A stretch of DNA of 64,000 nt, taken from Beaufortia kweichowensis. Lineage: Eukaryota; Chordata; Actinopteri; Cypriniformes; Gastromyzontidae. Where the stretch lies: contig CM032798.1 of the NCBI GenBank assembly GCA_019155185.1, forward strand, positions 1,849,501-1,913,500, given 5' to 3'. Made by a program: the position numbers and the translations under genes. Positions 55,101 to 61,791 of this stretch are shown piece by piece. The notes under the pieces were generated by a model. The model had not been told where the DNA came from, made no database searches, and worked only from the letters and a program-made list of their open reading frames with translations. Position 1 is the first letter of the stretch; the number at the start of each line of letters is the position of its first letter.

Positions 55101-58100
55101 AAATACTCGCTCGCATTGACATGTGAACAGCAATATACATACTTAATACTCAATGAAACAATAAAGAAACATTGAATAAAAGCAAAGTGATAATCCCTGT
55201 GTTTGTCACGTCCCTTCTCTCCCACGCATGAAGCATTGCAGTGTTTTGAAGTCTGCAGTTAATTTCAGTACTGATACTCTTTACTAGTCTCTTTACTAGT
55301 CTCTTTACTAGTCTGTGAACTGCAGTCGGTGGTTAAATGTCTGCAACAGTCCTCTGAGGGAAAAGATACGGTGAAATGTGATTAGTTTTCACCAGCTATT
55401 GCTTTCCAAGACCGGCTTGAGCTGAATTAAAGCTTTCATTTCACTTTTAAAGACAAATGTATTTTTCTGCTGAAAATGTGTTCTTCTAACTTGAATAATG
55501 TTAGGACGTTAAAATCATATTTCCATTACTCCATTCCATTACTACTTTTAAGATTAGTTTTAGGAATTAGGATCTTGCCATAGACTTACATAGATATTGC
55601 AATGACCACTGATTTGTGCTGTTACATCACCGCCATATTGGACAGGGCAAGATTGGACTAAAACACACAGAAAAACACAAAAACGTTTACATTTGTCAAC
55701 CAATTTCAATTCTTTACAAGACAGAGTTTTTACAAATCTGTTTGAAAATAAATAAAACAATCAACATTGAAGTTGTGAAGCTTAAATGAAACTGTAGACA
55801 TAATGATTTCAGTTCAAGCTGATTGTAAACTATTCGGATTTGCTGAGAAATATAAACATTTTCTGAAATGCGAGTCAGTTTTGGTAAATTGAAGGTTTTA
55901 AGACTGACATTTATCAAGAATTTACTAATGATCTGAAAAGAACGAGACTATTAAAACTAAAAATAGCCAAAGAGTTTGTATTAACAGATAAGGCACATGA
56001 AATATACTCGGTACTGTATTGTAGGAGTTATTATTTTTGCAAGCAAGCAATGTTAATATTATTAAAAAATGAACTTCATGAGACTTTAATGTGTTTTTTT
56101 ACAGTAAGTGCTAATATAAAAATTACATCCTCATTCCAGAGAACCACTTACAGTATATAGCGTCCTGCATTATGGCATGACTGTTGGACGAGAATTGCAA
56201 AGAAGAGAAACGTGAGACCAAATCTCATGAGCTACAGTATATGTGAAATATTCCCTCAGTAATTATGAAGGTTATAATTGTTGATCCATTATTACAAACC
56301 CTTAGGTAACCCACCACATGACTAACCTCCCTCTTGATTAGATTTACCAGAGCCTCCGAGGTTTTTATTTGGATCTCCACATGGAATCAATTACAGCAGG
56401 CAAATCTTATTTATCAAATATTGGAGATTTATGTACGCTGAGAGCGGCGTAGGCTGTTTACTTTGTTATTGTGGCGTGCTGGGGCTGAAGATTGCTCATC
56501 ACTCAGCGGTGGCCCAAGTCAACTCCACAGTACCACTGGGCAACCATTTTCCACCGTGATGTATGCTGGTGGCATTCACCTCTCCAAATCTATTCCTTCA
56601 TTTCAAAATTCGACCCTTCGAGGTCCCTCGGTGGCAGACGCATTATAAATTTGGCTCATTAGTGCAAACCACAAAACATTGAACGAGGTTTAGCGTGAGC
56701 AAAATCAACAAGAACCCAACCCCATCGAGTCACTCGGTTACACACACTTTAAGAAAATAAGAGATGCTGATACAAGGTTAAGGTGCCATAAAGCCATCCT
56801 TTGAAACCAGCATGAGAGACGGAGGAGGACAACAGTGAGGCGTTTCACAAACATACTGTTTTTGAGCTCAGTCCCTGTAGGCAGGACTGAATTGAATCAT
56901 GTGTCGGTCAGGGCAGGAACAAAAAATAATTTCAGGGTTGCCCTACGGTCTGGCATTGAAGAGATGTGTCTTACACTCCATAGGTTCGCTTGAGTCTTTA
57001 GGGAATGTTGGGCAAATTATAAGACTATCAAACAACACGACTGATGGAGTCTGTCTGCGTTTCAAAATCTGCAGGCTAAATTTGAGATATGCTCAGCGTA
57101 ATGAAAGTCTCTTTCACACTGAACCTGTTCATGTTTTATTTTAGCCAGCAAAGAAAATCTAAAGATTTCTGTTTTGTGGTCGAAGTGGGCGATAAAAATC
57201 ATGGGGTCTCGAGACAAAATTTTTCCAATGGGTTTAACTGCACAGAGCAGTGATTCCCAAATATAAATAAAAAATAATAAATCCGTCTTAAAAACAAAAA
57301 AACTGCTTAAGACATTCTGTTCTGAGAAGTTAAGAAGTGTTGGGTTTGGCCATTTGTGTGCATGACATTTGTTGGTAGACATGTGTGACCCAGTCTGTGA
57401 AAACTGCTTACTACATAAAATCATTTTCTACATCAAATAAAGAACATTCTGTAAAAAAAATAACCTGATATCTACAATACTGACTGAGTAACCCATGTCA
57501 AAGACTGAAATCAGTGTTTTGGAATTCAACTTCTGGTACTTTTGTGCATAATAATAAAACATAGTCACAAGAATATCACTAGTTTCCATATTTATCATAT
57601 CATAAATGAAGATTTTACTCAAATTTACTTAAATAAATGTACACATTATCTCAAATCTATCATATAATCTATAATGTAGAGCAATGAGCACATATCATGT
57701 TTTTGGCTACGACTACTTTGAAGCTCCTCATCTCATAATTACATTAGAAACTTCATCCTAAATTTCACAGACAGGGTCATACCCACACAAACATGACACC
57801 TTAAAGAGATTTATTTCTGCAACAGCGTTTCGTACCTCACGCCACCTCCACCCGACAACGGCCCTGAATGTAGCTCCAAGGTTTATCTATTTTCACATCA
57901 CATAATATATGACATTAGGTAAGCAATATTTATCAGTCTACCATGCATAAGCAAATATTCTATCAGGAGAGAGAGACTCTCTGTGGTACACCGCAGCTCT
58001 GTCTCATCTGTGTTATTTATTCATTTGTTGCAATGAATTATGAAGGAATTACTCCAAGCAACCAACACAAGACAAATAGACTTTCGCTCATAAACATCTA

Positions 58101-61100
58101 CACTGGAGTCCAAAAGTCTCTGACCATATTGAAAATCAGGATTGTTTTATCATATAAACCTGGATTCAAAAGATATAGGGTTTTGCTATCATTAAACCAT
58201 AAGGGGGACATTACAAATACTGAGATATTCTGAAATTTCGTTTCCAATTTAACTCTATAACCTTTTTTACAACCTTACAATATTATTATGCTAATAAAAT
58301 AAAAATCTATATTAGATAATCAAAATATTTTCAATAGTGAGTATAGTTTAGACTTTTTGGACCACTTACAGTACTGCCTCAATCGTTAAAACAACAGCAA
58401 CTAAAATGATTAAAAATGTTTTCCTTGGTGCTTAAAATAAGCGTAATTCCTAAATGATGGGAAAACATAACAAGACTATTAAGTTAGACATCCTAGTCGT
58501 CTATTTCTAAGGTCCAAAGGCAGATATATGCGAGTAAAGCTCTACGGGAGACGTTCTATCGACCAGCACAGCAGAGACTCCGGCTATTAATTATTTTTGT
58601 TTGTTTCTGCGTTTCCTCTCTCCTTTCTCATTCTCTGACTCTTTTGTCTTGGCTCTCGTTCTGTCTCCACACCCTTGACAGATGTGCGAACACTCTATAA
58701 GGACACAACATGGGTCTGCAGAGATGCACATGATTATTCATATCACGGTCTCCACGTCTCGCGCCAGCCGGCCAGCGCTCTCCAAGTACAGCTGTGGGAG
58801 GGATCTGGACAACCGGCGCTTTATAATGAAACATTTTATATGTATGTGAATAAACATATAAAGTATGACTAATTGCATGTTGATGTCACCTTTTGGAGGT
58901 ATAATTATCACTTTCTCTGCTGAATTTTTATTTTCTACTCTACAAAATTACTAGAACATTGTCACAATACCAAAATGTCAGCAGTTGCACCTAAACCAGT
59001 GAACTTTTAATGATTTTTAAAATCAATTACAATACCACAGCAAAAAAATTAATATAGTATTGAACGGAGTTCAAGAGTAAATGAATGTAAATGAAATGAA
59101 AACAACGGCATGCAGAACTTGAAGTGTTTCTTAATTAAACACTGCCGCAAGTCTTCATGTAATTTTTGCAAACAGTCAATAATACAAAACAGGCTGCATT
59201 CAGCACTTTTCTAAAACCAGTAGGAATTTAGATACAAATCAAATAAATTTGCATTAAAGTGCTAGATAAAACTGATTAGATATAATACATAAACCTATCT
59301 AAATGTTTATTCAGCAATGAGCATTGAGTGCTTTCAATAACGCTGTTGTGTGATTAATATTAACATCATAATAGACAGTGACAGCTCTGTGTTTACACTG
59401 CAAGGCCTAATGCACAAATGTTTTGACACATCTAATCGTCCCGTCTGTTTATTTTCACTTAACACATAACCCACAGTGTTTACATTAATATCTTGCCAAG
59501 ACTGGCATTTTGACCAATAAGTGCCTTTGACATGCGACCAGCCACATTACCATGAGCTCTGCATGCTTTCCAAAGCATCCGTCTGTCAGTCAAAAAACGC
59601 TTGTTTACCAAAGTACACGACTGGTACATTTTTTCTAGAATTGCAGAAGTGTATTTTTTTGGCTTTAGCAAGATGTTTTATAGACGCAGTAAAGATATGA
59701 CTTACAATCAAGGAGGGAGGGAGGTAATGAAATCGGCCGAGTGCTCCTATACGAGTTTGGAGTATAAACTAAACGCAATGCCGCAACTCACTTTCTATTC
59801 ATGGTTATAATTAAACAGACAACAGTATTGTTCGCTTATACAGTTATATAGTATAGCAAAGCAGACTAGAAACTGGTGGTATTGATTTATAATCATCATT
59901 AAATCATTAAATCAGCTGTGTGTAATTTCAGTCACTAGTGGCAAACTGCATAACTGATATTATCCCTCTTGCTTTAGACAAACACACAGTCCTGTCATTC
60001 ACACCGCTGTTGCTATAACAGCAATTTTTTGATATAGTCGGTGTTTACTTGTTCAGGAAAAAATCATCTTTTGAATGGCTTGCTTGAAAAAGTAGGACAA
60101 GAGAAAACATCTGAACGTAGAAAACGCACACAAATCAGCTTCCAACAATATGCCGTTTCTGAAAGCTACAATATGAATTATATTTGACTCATCTATCAGT
60201 AAAAGTAAATATGACATTTGGAAAATGAACTTTTGGCTATATTTCTAAGCTCCTTTGACGAATGTGGCTTTCACGGTTACATTCTTAACACAGCGGTTTC
60301 TTATTAATTCGACGTTCTAAAGCACGAGTCCATTTTTCATTTCATGGTGTTTAAATGCTTCCTCTCTTTCAAATTGATTGTCTTTCCTATTGGTGAATAT
60401 AATTTGCATACATGGATTTGATCTATCCTCTCTTGCCAGACAAGTTCTAAAAAAAAATAACTGGTCTAATGTGATCCAAAAAGTTTTGTTTCAGATCACA
60501 TTATTTAAATAAGAAACATGAAACATTTATTGATTAAATACAATTAGTTATTTTAAAGATACATGTAGTTAGTCCACAAAGAATCCTGTTTTTTTGTCTT
60601 CAGATCGCTTATATCAGCACTTATTGTCCTCACCTGTCCTTACGGACCTCACAGCCTGGTTCTGTCTGATAGATTTGAAGAATCTTGTTCTTCGTTCAGG
60701 TGGAAGGGTCAGATCTCAGGGTAGAATATGGAGAAGGAACAGATGTTTATAGCTTCAGTGTGCAAAAGAAAGTATGAACACAGGAGTGGTGCGCTCCAAC
60801 TCAAGAGACAAAAAAAGAAATTGGACTCCATTTCCCCCAGAACTTCCTCACGGCAGTTTTGAGTGTTCTCACAGAGATGATTCATACAACTTGACTTGTA
60901 CAAATTTAGCTTCCATATGTGTGCATGCATCATGCCTCGGGAGTTTTAAAAACTTTTAAATACACCATTCGTAGAAACGTATAATATGATGGCTGGCCCA
61001 CTCGACGTTCATTTAATATTTACAATTTTCCAACCCAGAACGATTTCAACTAGAATCAACGTTACTGAAACAATCAATGCCCGATACAAAAGAACTATAT

Positions 61101-61791
61101 ACAGATTTGCCGCTGAGCATGAGTTTCTTTGCCCATGGGCAACAAGTTGTTTACTGCTTGTCTAGTAAACTTGACCTGAAGCATTGATGACAGTAATATA
61201 GGAACATGGAAACCTGAAAATGCACCACTGAACCTGGTATTCCTCAAATAGTCTTCCCACAAAGACTTCAATATCTCAGGAAGAAAATGCAGATAAGAAT
61301 AAACATATTTGGAGAACACGGCAATGCTTTAAAGAGATGAAATTATGTCAATTTATACACCCTCATGTCATTATAAAACCTGTGGAACACACATGAAGAT
61401 ATTTTAAGAAATGTCTCAGTGGTTTTGTGTCTATTCAATGGGAGACAATTGGGGTTCTTTAAAATATCTTCTTGTGTGTTCTGGAGAAGAAAAAGATAAC
61501 ATTGTTCAAGGTTCATGTCAACAACTGTACTAAAGTCAAATAAAATTACAAACATTCCCAAACTGATCGCTTACCGTCTTCCCGAGATTTTTGAATGAAG
61601 GCGTCCACGCCACTCTCTCCGTAATTGCCCTCCGACGCCACCGTGGAGACGTAGTTCCAGCGCATGGCCCTGACAATATCGACCATAGCCTGCGCCTGGT
61701 AGGTGTCCGGAGGTACCACGCGTGAGAAGAAGTCGTAACGCGTGTTGTCGCTCAGCTCGGGCGCCGTGGAGGCATAACTCACCTGCGGGAT
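16118..61791 (-). CDS. grm4: Metabotropic glutamate receptor 4, spliced, 5' end outside window
   Basis: Presynaptic Gi/o-coupled class C glutamate receptor of group III. Nine coding exons on the minus strand join in phase: 217, 136, 155, 141, 201, 137, 935, 250 and 53 nt. They give about 741 residues: most of the Venus-flytrap ligand domain, a nine-cysteine linker, seven membrane segments and the tail ending NHAI. Assignment to grm4 rather than grm7 or grm8 rests on [75 protein letters not shown] and TMSNKF, all closer to mGlu4. The first coding part (signal peptide and about 173 residues) was not found up to base 64000, so it lies upstream. One base is missing in the 935-nt exon, which breaks the frame in TM4. 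Family and domain facts are established knowledge; junctions were read directly. Confidence 0.96.
19461..19595. repeat. Perfect 38-bp inverted repeat (hairpin), mobile-element remnant
   Basis: Arms 19461-19498 (starting TGACACTTTCATCTGTGAAA) and 19558-19595 are exact reverse complements, with a 59-base loop. The loop sequence ATGTCTCGGTGGTTTTGTG and the following AAACAGGTTTGAAATGACAT are shared with copies at 33.9-34.1 kb and 61.3-61.5 kb. It resembles a non-autonomous inverted-repeat family abundant in cyprinid genomes (recognised from memory, not searched). Confidence 0.85.
22300..22370. promoter_or_regulatory. Intronic cluster: CRE, CCAAT and AP-1 sites
   Basis: Within 70 bases lie a full palindromic CRE (TGACGTCA, 22305-22312), a CCAATCAG box (about 22329-22336) and an AP-1 site (TGAGTCA, about 22363-22369). 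Located in the last grm4 intron. Function as enhancer or internal promoter is inference. Confidence 0.3.
23377..23626 (-). CDS. grm4: grm4 coding exon: TM7 and proximal C-terminal tail (250 nt)
   Basis: Acceptor TTTCTTTTGCAG directly before ATG TAC ATA; donor CTCAGG/GTGAGA. Phase 0 in, phase 1 out. Encodes MYIQTSTLTISVSLSASVSL and GMLYMPKVYVVLFHPEQNVS (TM7), then KRSTRSLKAVVTAATMSNKF and NPKSSLRPNGEAKSELCESL, ETQ. The K-AVVTAATMSNKF stretch is the conserved membrane-proximal tail, described in group III receptors as a calmodulin and G-beta-gamma contact. If the donor were skipped, reading would continue six residues to a stop at 23357-23359. KRSTRSLK has one residue more than the mammalian KRKRSLK. 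Confidence 0.97.
23700..24530. repeat. AACAT/AACAC satellite-like tract
   Basis: About 830 bases made almost only of ACATA and ACACA five-base variants on the + strand. A higher-order ~20-base unit (AACACAACAATGTAAAATGT) is repeated in two blocks near 24105-24170 and 24255-24300, and an ~120-base duplication (24040-24170 and 24180-24310) is visible. All long minus-strand frames across it consist of Cys/Tyr/Val/Leu repeats and are artefacts of the repeat. Confidence 0.9.
25255..25850. repeat. AT-rich minisatellite, core CAATGACCCTACAGGTTA
   Basis: At least ten copies of a core CAATGA(C/A)CCTACAGGTTA separated by variable TATTTATATATTT spacers; repeat length 32 to 66 bases. Several adjacent units around 25610-25760 are nearly identical, which suggests recent expansion. 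Confidence 0.9.
26090..26520. repeat. Half of a diverged intronic duplicate
   Basis: AACAACGGCATGTAGCCTTC, AACAGTCAA, TTTACATTAATACTTCAGCA, TTTTTGACCGAGAAGTGCAT and TGACCG...CTGTCAATCAAA parallel in order a segment at 59095-59600. The match is patchy and old. Confidence 0.45.
26580..26690. repeat. CATAGCAACC minisatellite remnant
   Basis: Repeated ACCATAGCTACC, ACCATAGCAACCACTTAG, ACCTTAGCAACAACATGG, CAACACCCTGGCAACCAC: a ~20-base tandem unit common in cyprinid DNA, here worn. Confidence 0.55.
29605..29760. mobile_element. Decayed short inverted-repeat element
   Basis: Left GTAAAAAATTCTTTGTTGCC and TTAAGTCCAACCAACAAAG are partly complementary to right GTAAAGTTGATTGGACTTGA. This fits a non-autonomous element with worn ends. 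Confidence 0.4.
30470..31170. repeat. AT-rich interspersed repeat block
   Basis: The motif (A/G)TTGCATTATTATTGCATTAA occurs near 30578, 30702 and 31137, and CAAACTGGGACTTTTTTATTTATTG near 30749 and 31018. It begins AGGGCTGTCAATTTGAT, the start of a repeat frequent in fish DNA. Confidence 0.5.
32151..33085 (-). CDS. grm4: grm4 coding exon: Cys-rich domain and TM1-TM6, with 1-nt frameshift
   Basis: Acceptor GTGTGTTTCAG, donor GAAAAG/GTAAGA; phase 0 on both sides. It starts TRVMQWPGGEKQ, runs through the nine-Cys linker (SIC, QPC, FCCWHCERC, YTCKMC, TGC) and then TM1 (SPWAVIPVLIAILG), TM2 (SGRELSYVLLTGIFLCYATT), TM3 ([20 protein letters not shown]), TM4 (SQLVITFSLISVQLLG), TM5 ([15 protein letters not shown]) and TM6 (GFTMYTTCIIWLAFIPIFFG). 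It is 935 nt, although phase 0 at both ends requires a multiple of three. Codons 1-211 read to QLLG at 32453; the remaining 101 codons (VCIWFFVDP to QSTEK) are in another frame that overlaps by one G. 211+101=312 codons=936 nt, so exactly one G is missing in the run at 32453-32455. As written, translation ends near 32360. Confidence 0.97.
33086..33710 (-). other. grm4: grm4 intron, 625 nt, largely a decayed inverted-repeat element
   Basis: GT-AG intron. Imperfect terminal inverted repeats at about 33135-33155 (TCAAAAGTTTGG) and 33612-33640 (AAGCTTTTGACCAGAAGTGT) suggest that most of this short intron derives from a non-autonomous DNA transposon. Confidence 0.7.
33135..33645. mobile_element. 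Decayed DNA-transposon-like insertion in the short grm4 intron
   Basis: Left AATACCCGTCAAAAGTTTGG, right CATAAGCTTTTGACCAGAAG then TGTATTTT; the right end reverse-complemented gives AATACACTTCTGGTCAAAAG. The ends therefore match imperfectly as terminal inverted repeats about 500 bases apart. Confidence 0.5.
33711..33847 (-). CDS. grm4: grm4 coding exon: end of ligand-binding domain (137 nt)
   Basis: Acceptor GTGTCCTCCTCAG, donor CTAAAC/GTGAGC. Phase 1 in, phase 0 out. Encodes (G)[39 protein letters not shown] and [23 protein letters not shown] is a strong mGlu4/8 signature. The next exon follows after a short 625-nt intron. Confidence 0.97.
33925..34090. repeat. Decayed copy of the hairpin element
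   Basis: GGGATAGTTTGTCCAAAAAT at the left, CCCTCATGTTGTTTCAAA next, then ATGTCTCAGTGGTTTTGTG and TTCATACAATGGAAGTC. Both the flank and the core agree with the family at 19.46 and 61.38 kb; the arms are eroded. Confidence 0.65.
35096..35214. repeat. (AAT)n/(ATT)n microsatellite
   Basis: Runs of AAT and AAC on the left change to TTA/ATT on the right, giving a hairpin-prone AT tract in a grm4 intron. Confidence 0.9.
36970..37360. repeat. Diverged two-copy tandem duplication, about 235 bp
   Basis: TAAAATAATGTTGCACAAAA...TTTAAAGTATAAGCC...AACTAAATCATTAAA at about 37010-37095 recurs as TAAAATGATGCTGCAAAAAA...TTTTAAGTATAAACC...AACTAAATCATTAAA at about 37230-37332. Confidence 0.65.
38514..38714 (-). 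CDS. grm4: grm4 coding exon: ligand-binding domain with ligand-carboxylate Lys (201 nt)
   Basis: Acceptor TTTTGTTCATCAG, donor ATCAG/GTAAAG. Phase 1 in, phase 1 out. Encodes (N)[58 protein letters not shown] and YIRNIKIS. Lys of EQEGK matches K405 of mGlu4, which binds the distal acidic group of glutamate or L-AP4. 201 nt is the usual length. Confidence 0.97.
38985..39140 (+). repeat. Dispersed repeat, copy 2
   Basis: ACTATTTGATGTTTTTTAAA, ATTGCTTCTGGTTTGTGTAT, CTCAAAAACGTG and TTTTTTTGTCACACCCATAA correspond in order to the copy at 3732-3893. Located in the 9.0-kb grm4 intron, antisense-neutral. Confidence 0.7.
41440..42150. repeat. Three-copy tandem repeat, unit about 230-250 bp
   Basis: The segment TTTTTACAGTTAGTAATG begins copies near 41467, 41718 and 41947. 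Each continues with CAACATCCTA, ACAGAAATGT, CTTTGCAACAATG, CTCTATAGAAA and, in the first two, CAGTTCGATTACAGTCCGAT. Copies 1 and 2 are very similar; copy 3 has diverged and lost material. Confidence 0.85.
45905..46150. repeat. TATATC-type simple repeat
   Basis: Long run of CTATATCTATA, CTATATATTTCTATA variants; low complexity, intronic. Confidence 0.9.
47753..47893 (-). CDS. grm4: grm4 coding exon: ligand-binding domain (141 nt)
   Basis: Acceptor CTGCCCGCAG, donor CACAA/GTAAGA. Phase 1 in and out. Encodes FDRYFTSRTLENNRRNIWFA, then EFWENNFGCKLSRHALKKGS and GIKKCT. RNIWFAEFWE.NF.CKL is universal in group III receptors, and SRHALKKGS is an mGlu4-type stretch that differs from mGlu7 and mGlu8. 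The flanking introns are 636 nt and 9.0 kb. Confidence 0.97.
47894..48529 (-). other. grm4: grm4 intron, 636 nt
   Basis: GT-AG intron. Contains a worn fragment at about 48270-48390 that resembles the right end of the hairpin element at 19461 (AATTCTTCAAA...CTTTTG.ATTTCACAGA). Confidence 0.8.
48530..48684 (-). CDS. grm4: grm4 coding exon: ligand-binding domain with catch Asp (155 nt)
   Basis: Acceptor TTTCTACAG, donor AGAG/GTATGT. Phase 2 in, phase 1 out. Encodes RLLQAAKKANQTGHFLWVGS, then DSWGSKISPVLHQEEMAEGA and VTILPKRQSIR. The Asp of GSDSWGSK corresponds to D312 of mGlu4, which contacts the ligand amino group. The 155-nt length is typical for this exon in the family. Confidence 0.97.
48685..50543 (-). 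other. grm4: grm4 intron, 1.86 kb
   Basis: GT-AG intron between two ligand-domain exons. AT-rich; no repeats, reading frames or motif clusters that I can support. Confidence 0.85.
50544..50679 (-). CDS. grm4: grm4 coding exon: ligand-binding domain (136 nt)
   Basis: Acceptor TTTTCACAG, donor ATTAG/GTGAGT. Phase 1 in, phase 2 out. Encodes SVCISQSVKIPREPKLGEFD, then KIIQRLGENPNARVVIIFAN and EDDI. IPREP..GEFDKII is diagnostic of mGlu4/mGlu8 and SVKIPREPK favours mGlu4. Part of lobe 2 of the Venus flytrap. Confidence 0.97.
52080..52140. promoter_or_regulatory. Intronic POU octamer overlapping a TCF/LEF site
   Basis: ATTTGCAT at 52110-52117 overlaps ATCAAAGG at 52116-52123 (CCTTTGAT on the minus strand, a TCF/LEF core), followed by TTAATGAG. 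The surrounding 150 bases are GC-richer than the intron. Candidate enhancer by motif content only. Confidence 0.25.
53735..54060. repeat. Probable repeat with internal TAATGG motifs
   Basis: AATGGATTTAATGGTTATAA, GGGAACTATAATGGTCTCTA, TTTGTAATGGAAACTATTCA recur in variant form, typical of a transposon-derived stretch. It contains a 141-codon frame that I regard as chance. Confidence 0.35.
55277..55312. repeat. Three exact 12-bp tandem copies
   Basis: CTCTTTACTAGT repeated exactly three times. Confidence 0.95.
58095..58375. repeat. Imperfect inverted repeat around an AT-rich core
   Basis: GGAGTCCAAAAGTCTCTGAC at about 58105 faces GTTTAGACTTTTTGGACCAC at about 58348, and ATTGAAAATCA faces TTTTCAATAG inside. 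A degraded DNA element is likely. Confidence 0.45.
59095..59600. repeat. Half of a diverged intronic duplicate
   Basis: AACAACGGCATGCAGAACTT, AAACAGTCAATAA, TTTACATTAATATCTTGCCA, TTTTGACCAATAAGTGCCTT and GTCTGTCAGTCAAA match in order the segment at 26090-26520. Same orientation. Confidence 0.45.
61340..61520. repeat. Copy of the hairpin element, 23-bp arms
   Basis: Arms 61385-61407 and 61459-61481 pair at 22 of 23 positions. The loop carries ATGTCTCAGTGGTTTTGTGT, as in the 19.46-kb element. It sits 55 bases from the 3' end of a grm4 exon. Confidence 0.75.
61575..61791 (-). CDS. grm4: grm4 coding exon: ligand-binding domain, hinge-proximal part (217 nt)
   Basis: Acceptor CTCCTACAG precedes ATC CCG CAG; donor is GACG/GTAAGC. 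Enters phase 0, leaves phase 1. Encodes IPQVSYASTAPELSDNTRYD through AFIQKSREDG, about residues 174-245 of mammalian mGlu4. It holds the ASTAP segment, whose backbone and Thr contact the glutamate alpha-amino group in this family (A180/T182 in mGlu4), and the Tyr of NYVST (Y230). 217 nt is the expected size for this exon in group III receptors. A perfect internal donor-like string (CAG/GTGAGT) sits 9 nt after the acceptor, at 61785-61777. Confidence 0.97.

Larger units (their letters stand above)
50680..61574 (-). other. grm4: grm4 intron, 10.9 kb
   Basis: GT-AG intron. Contents noticed: a decayed inverted-repeat element at 61340-61520, the diverged half of an intronic duplicate at 59095-59600, an inverted-repeat remnant at 58095-58375, a 12-bp triplication at 55277-55312, a probable repeat at 53735-54060 and a motif cluster at 52080-52140. 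No exon-like segment was recognised in the rest. Confidence 0.85.
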
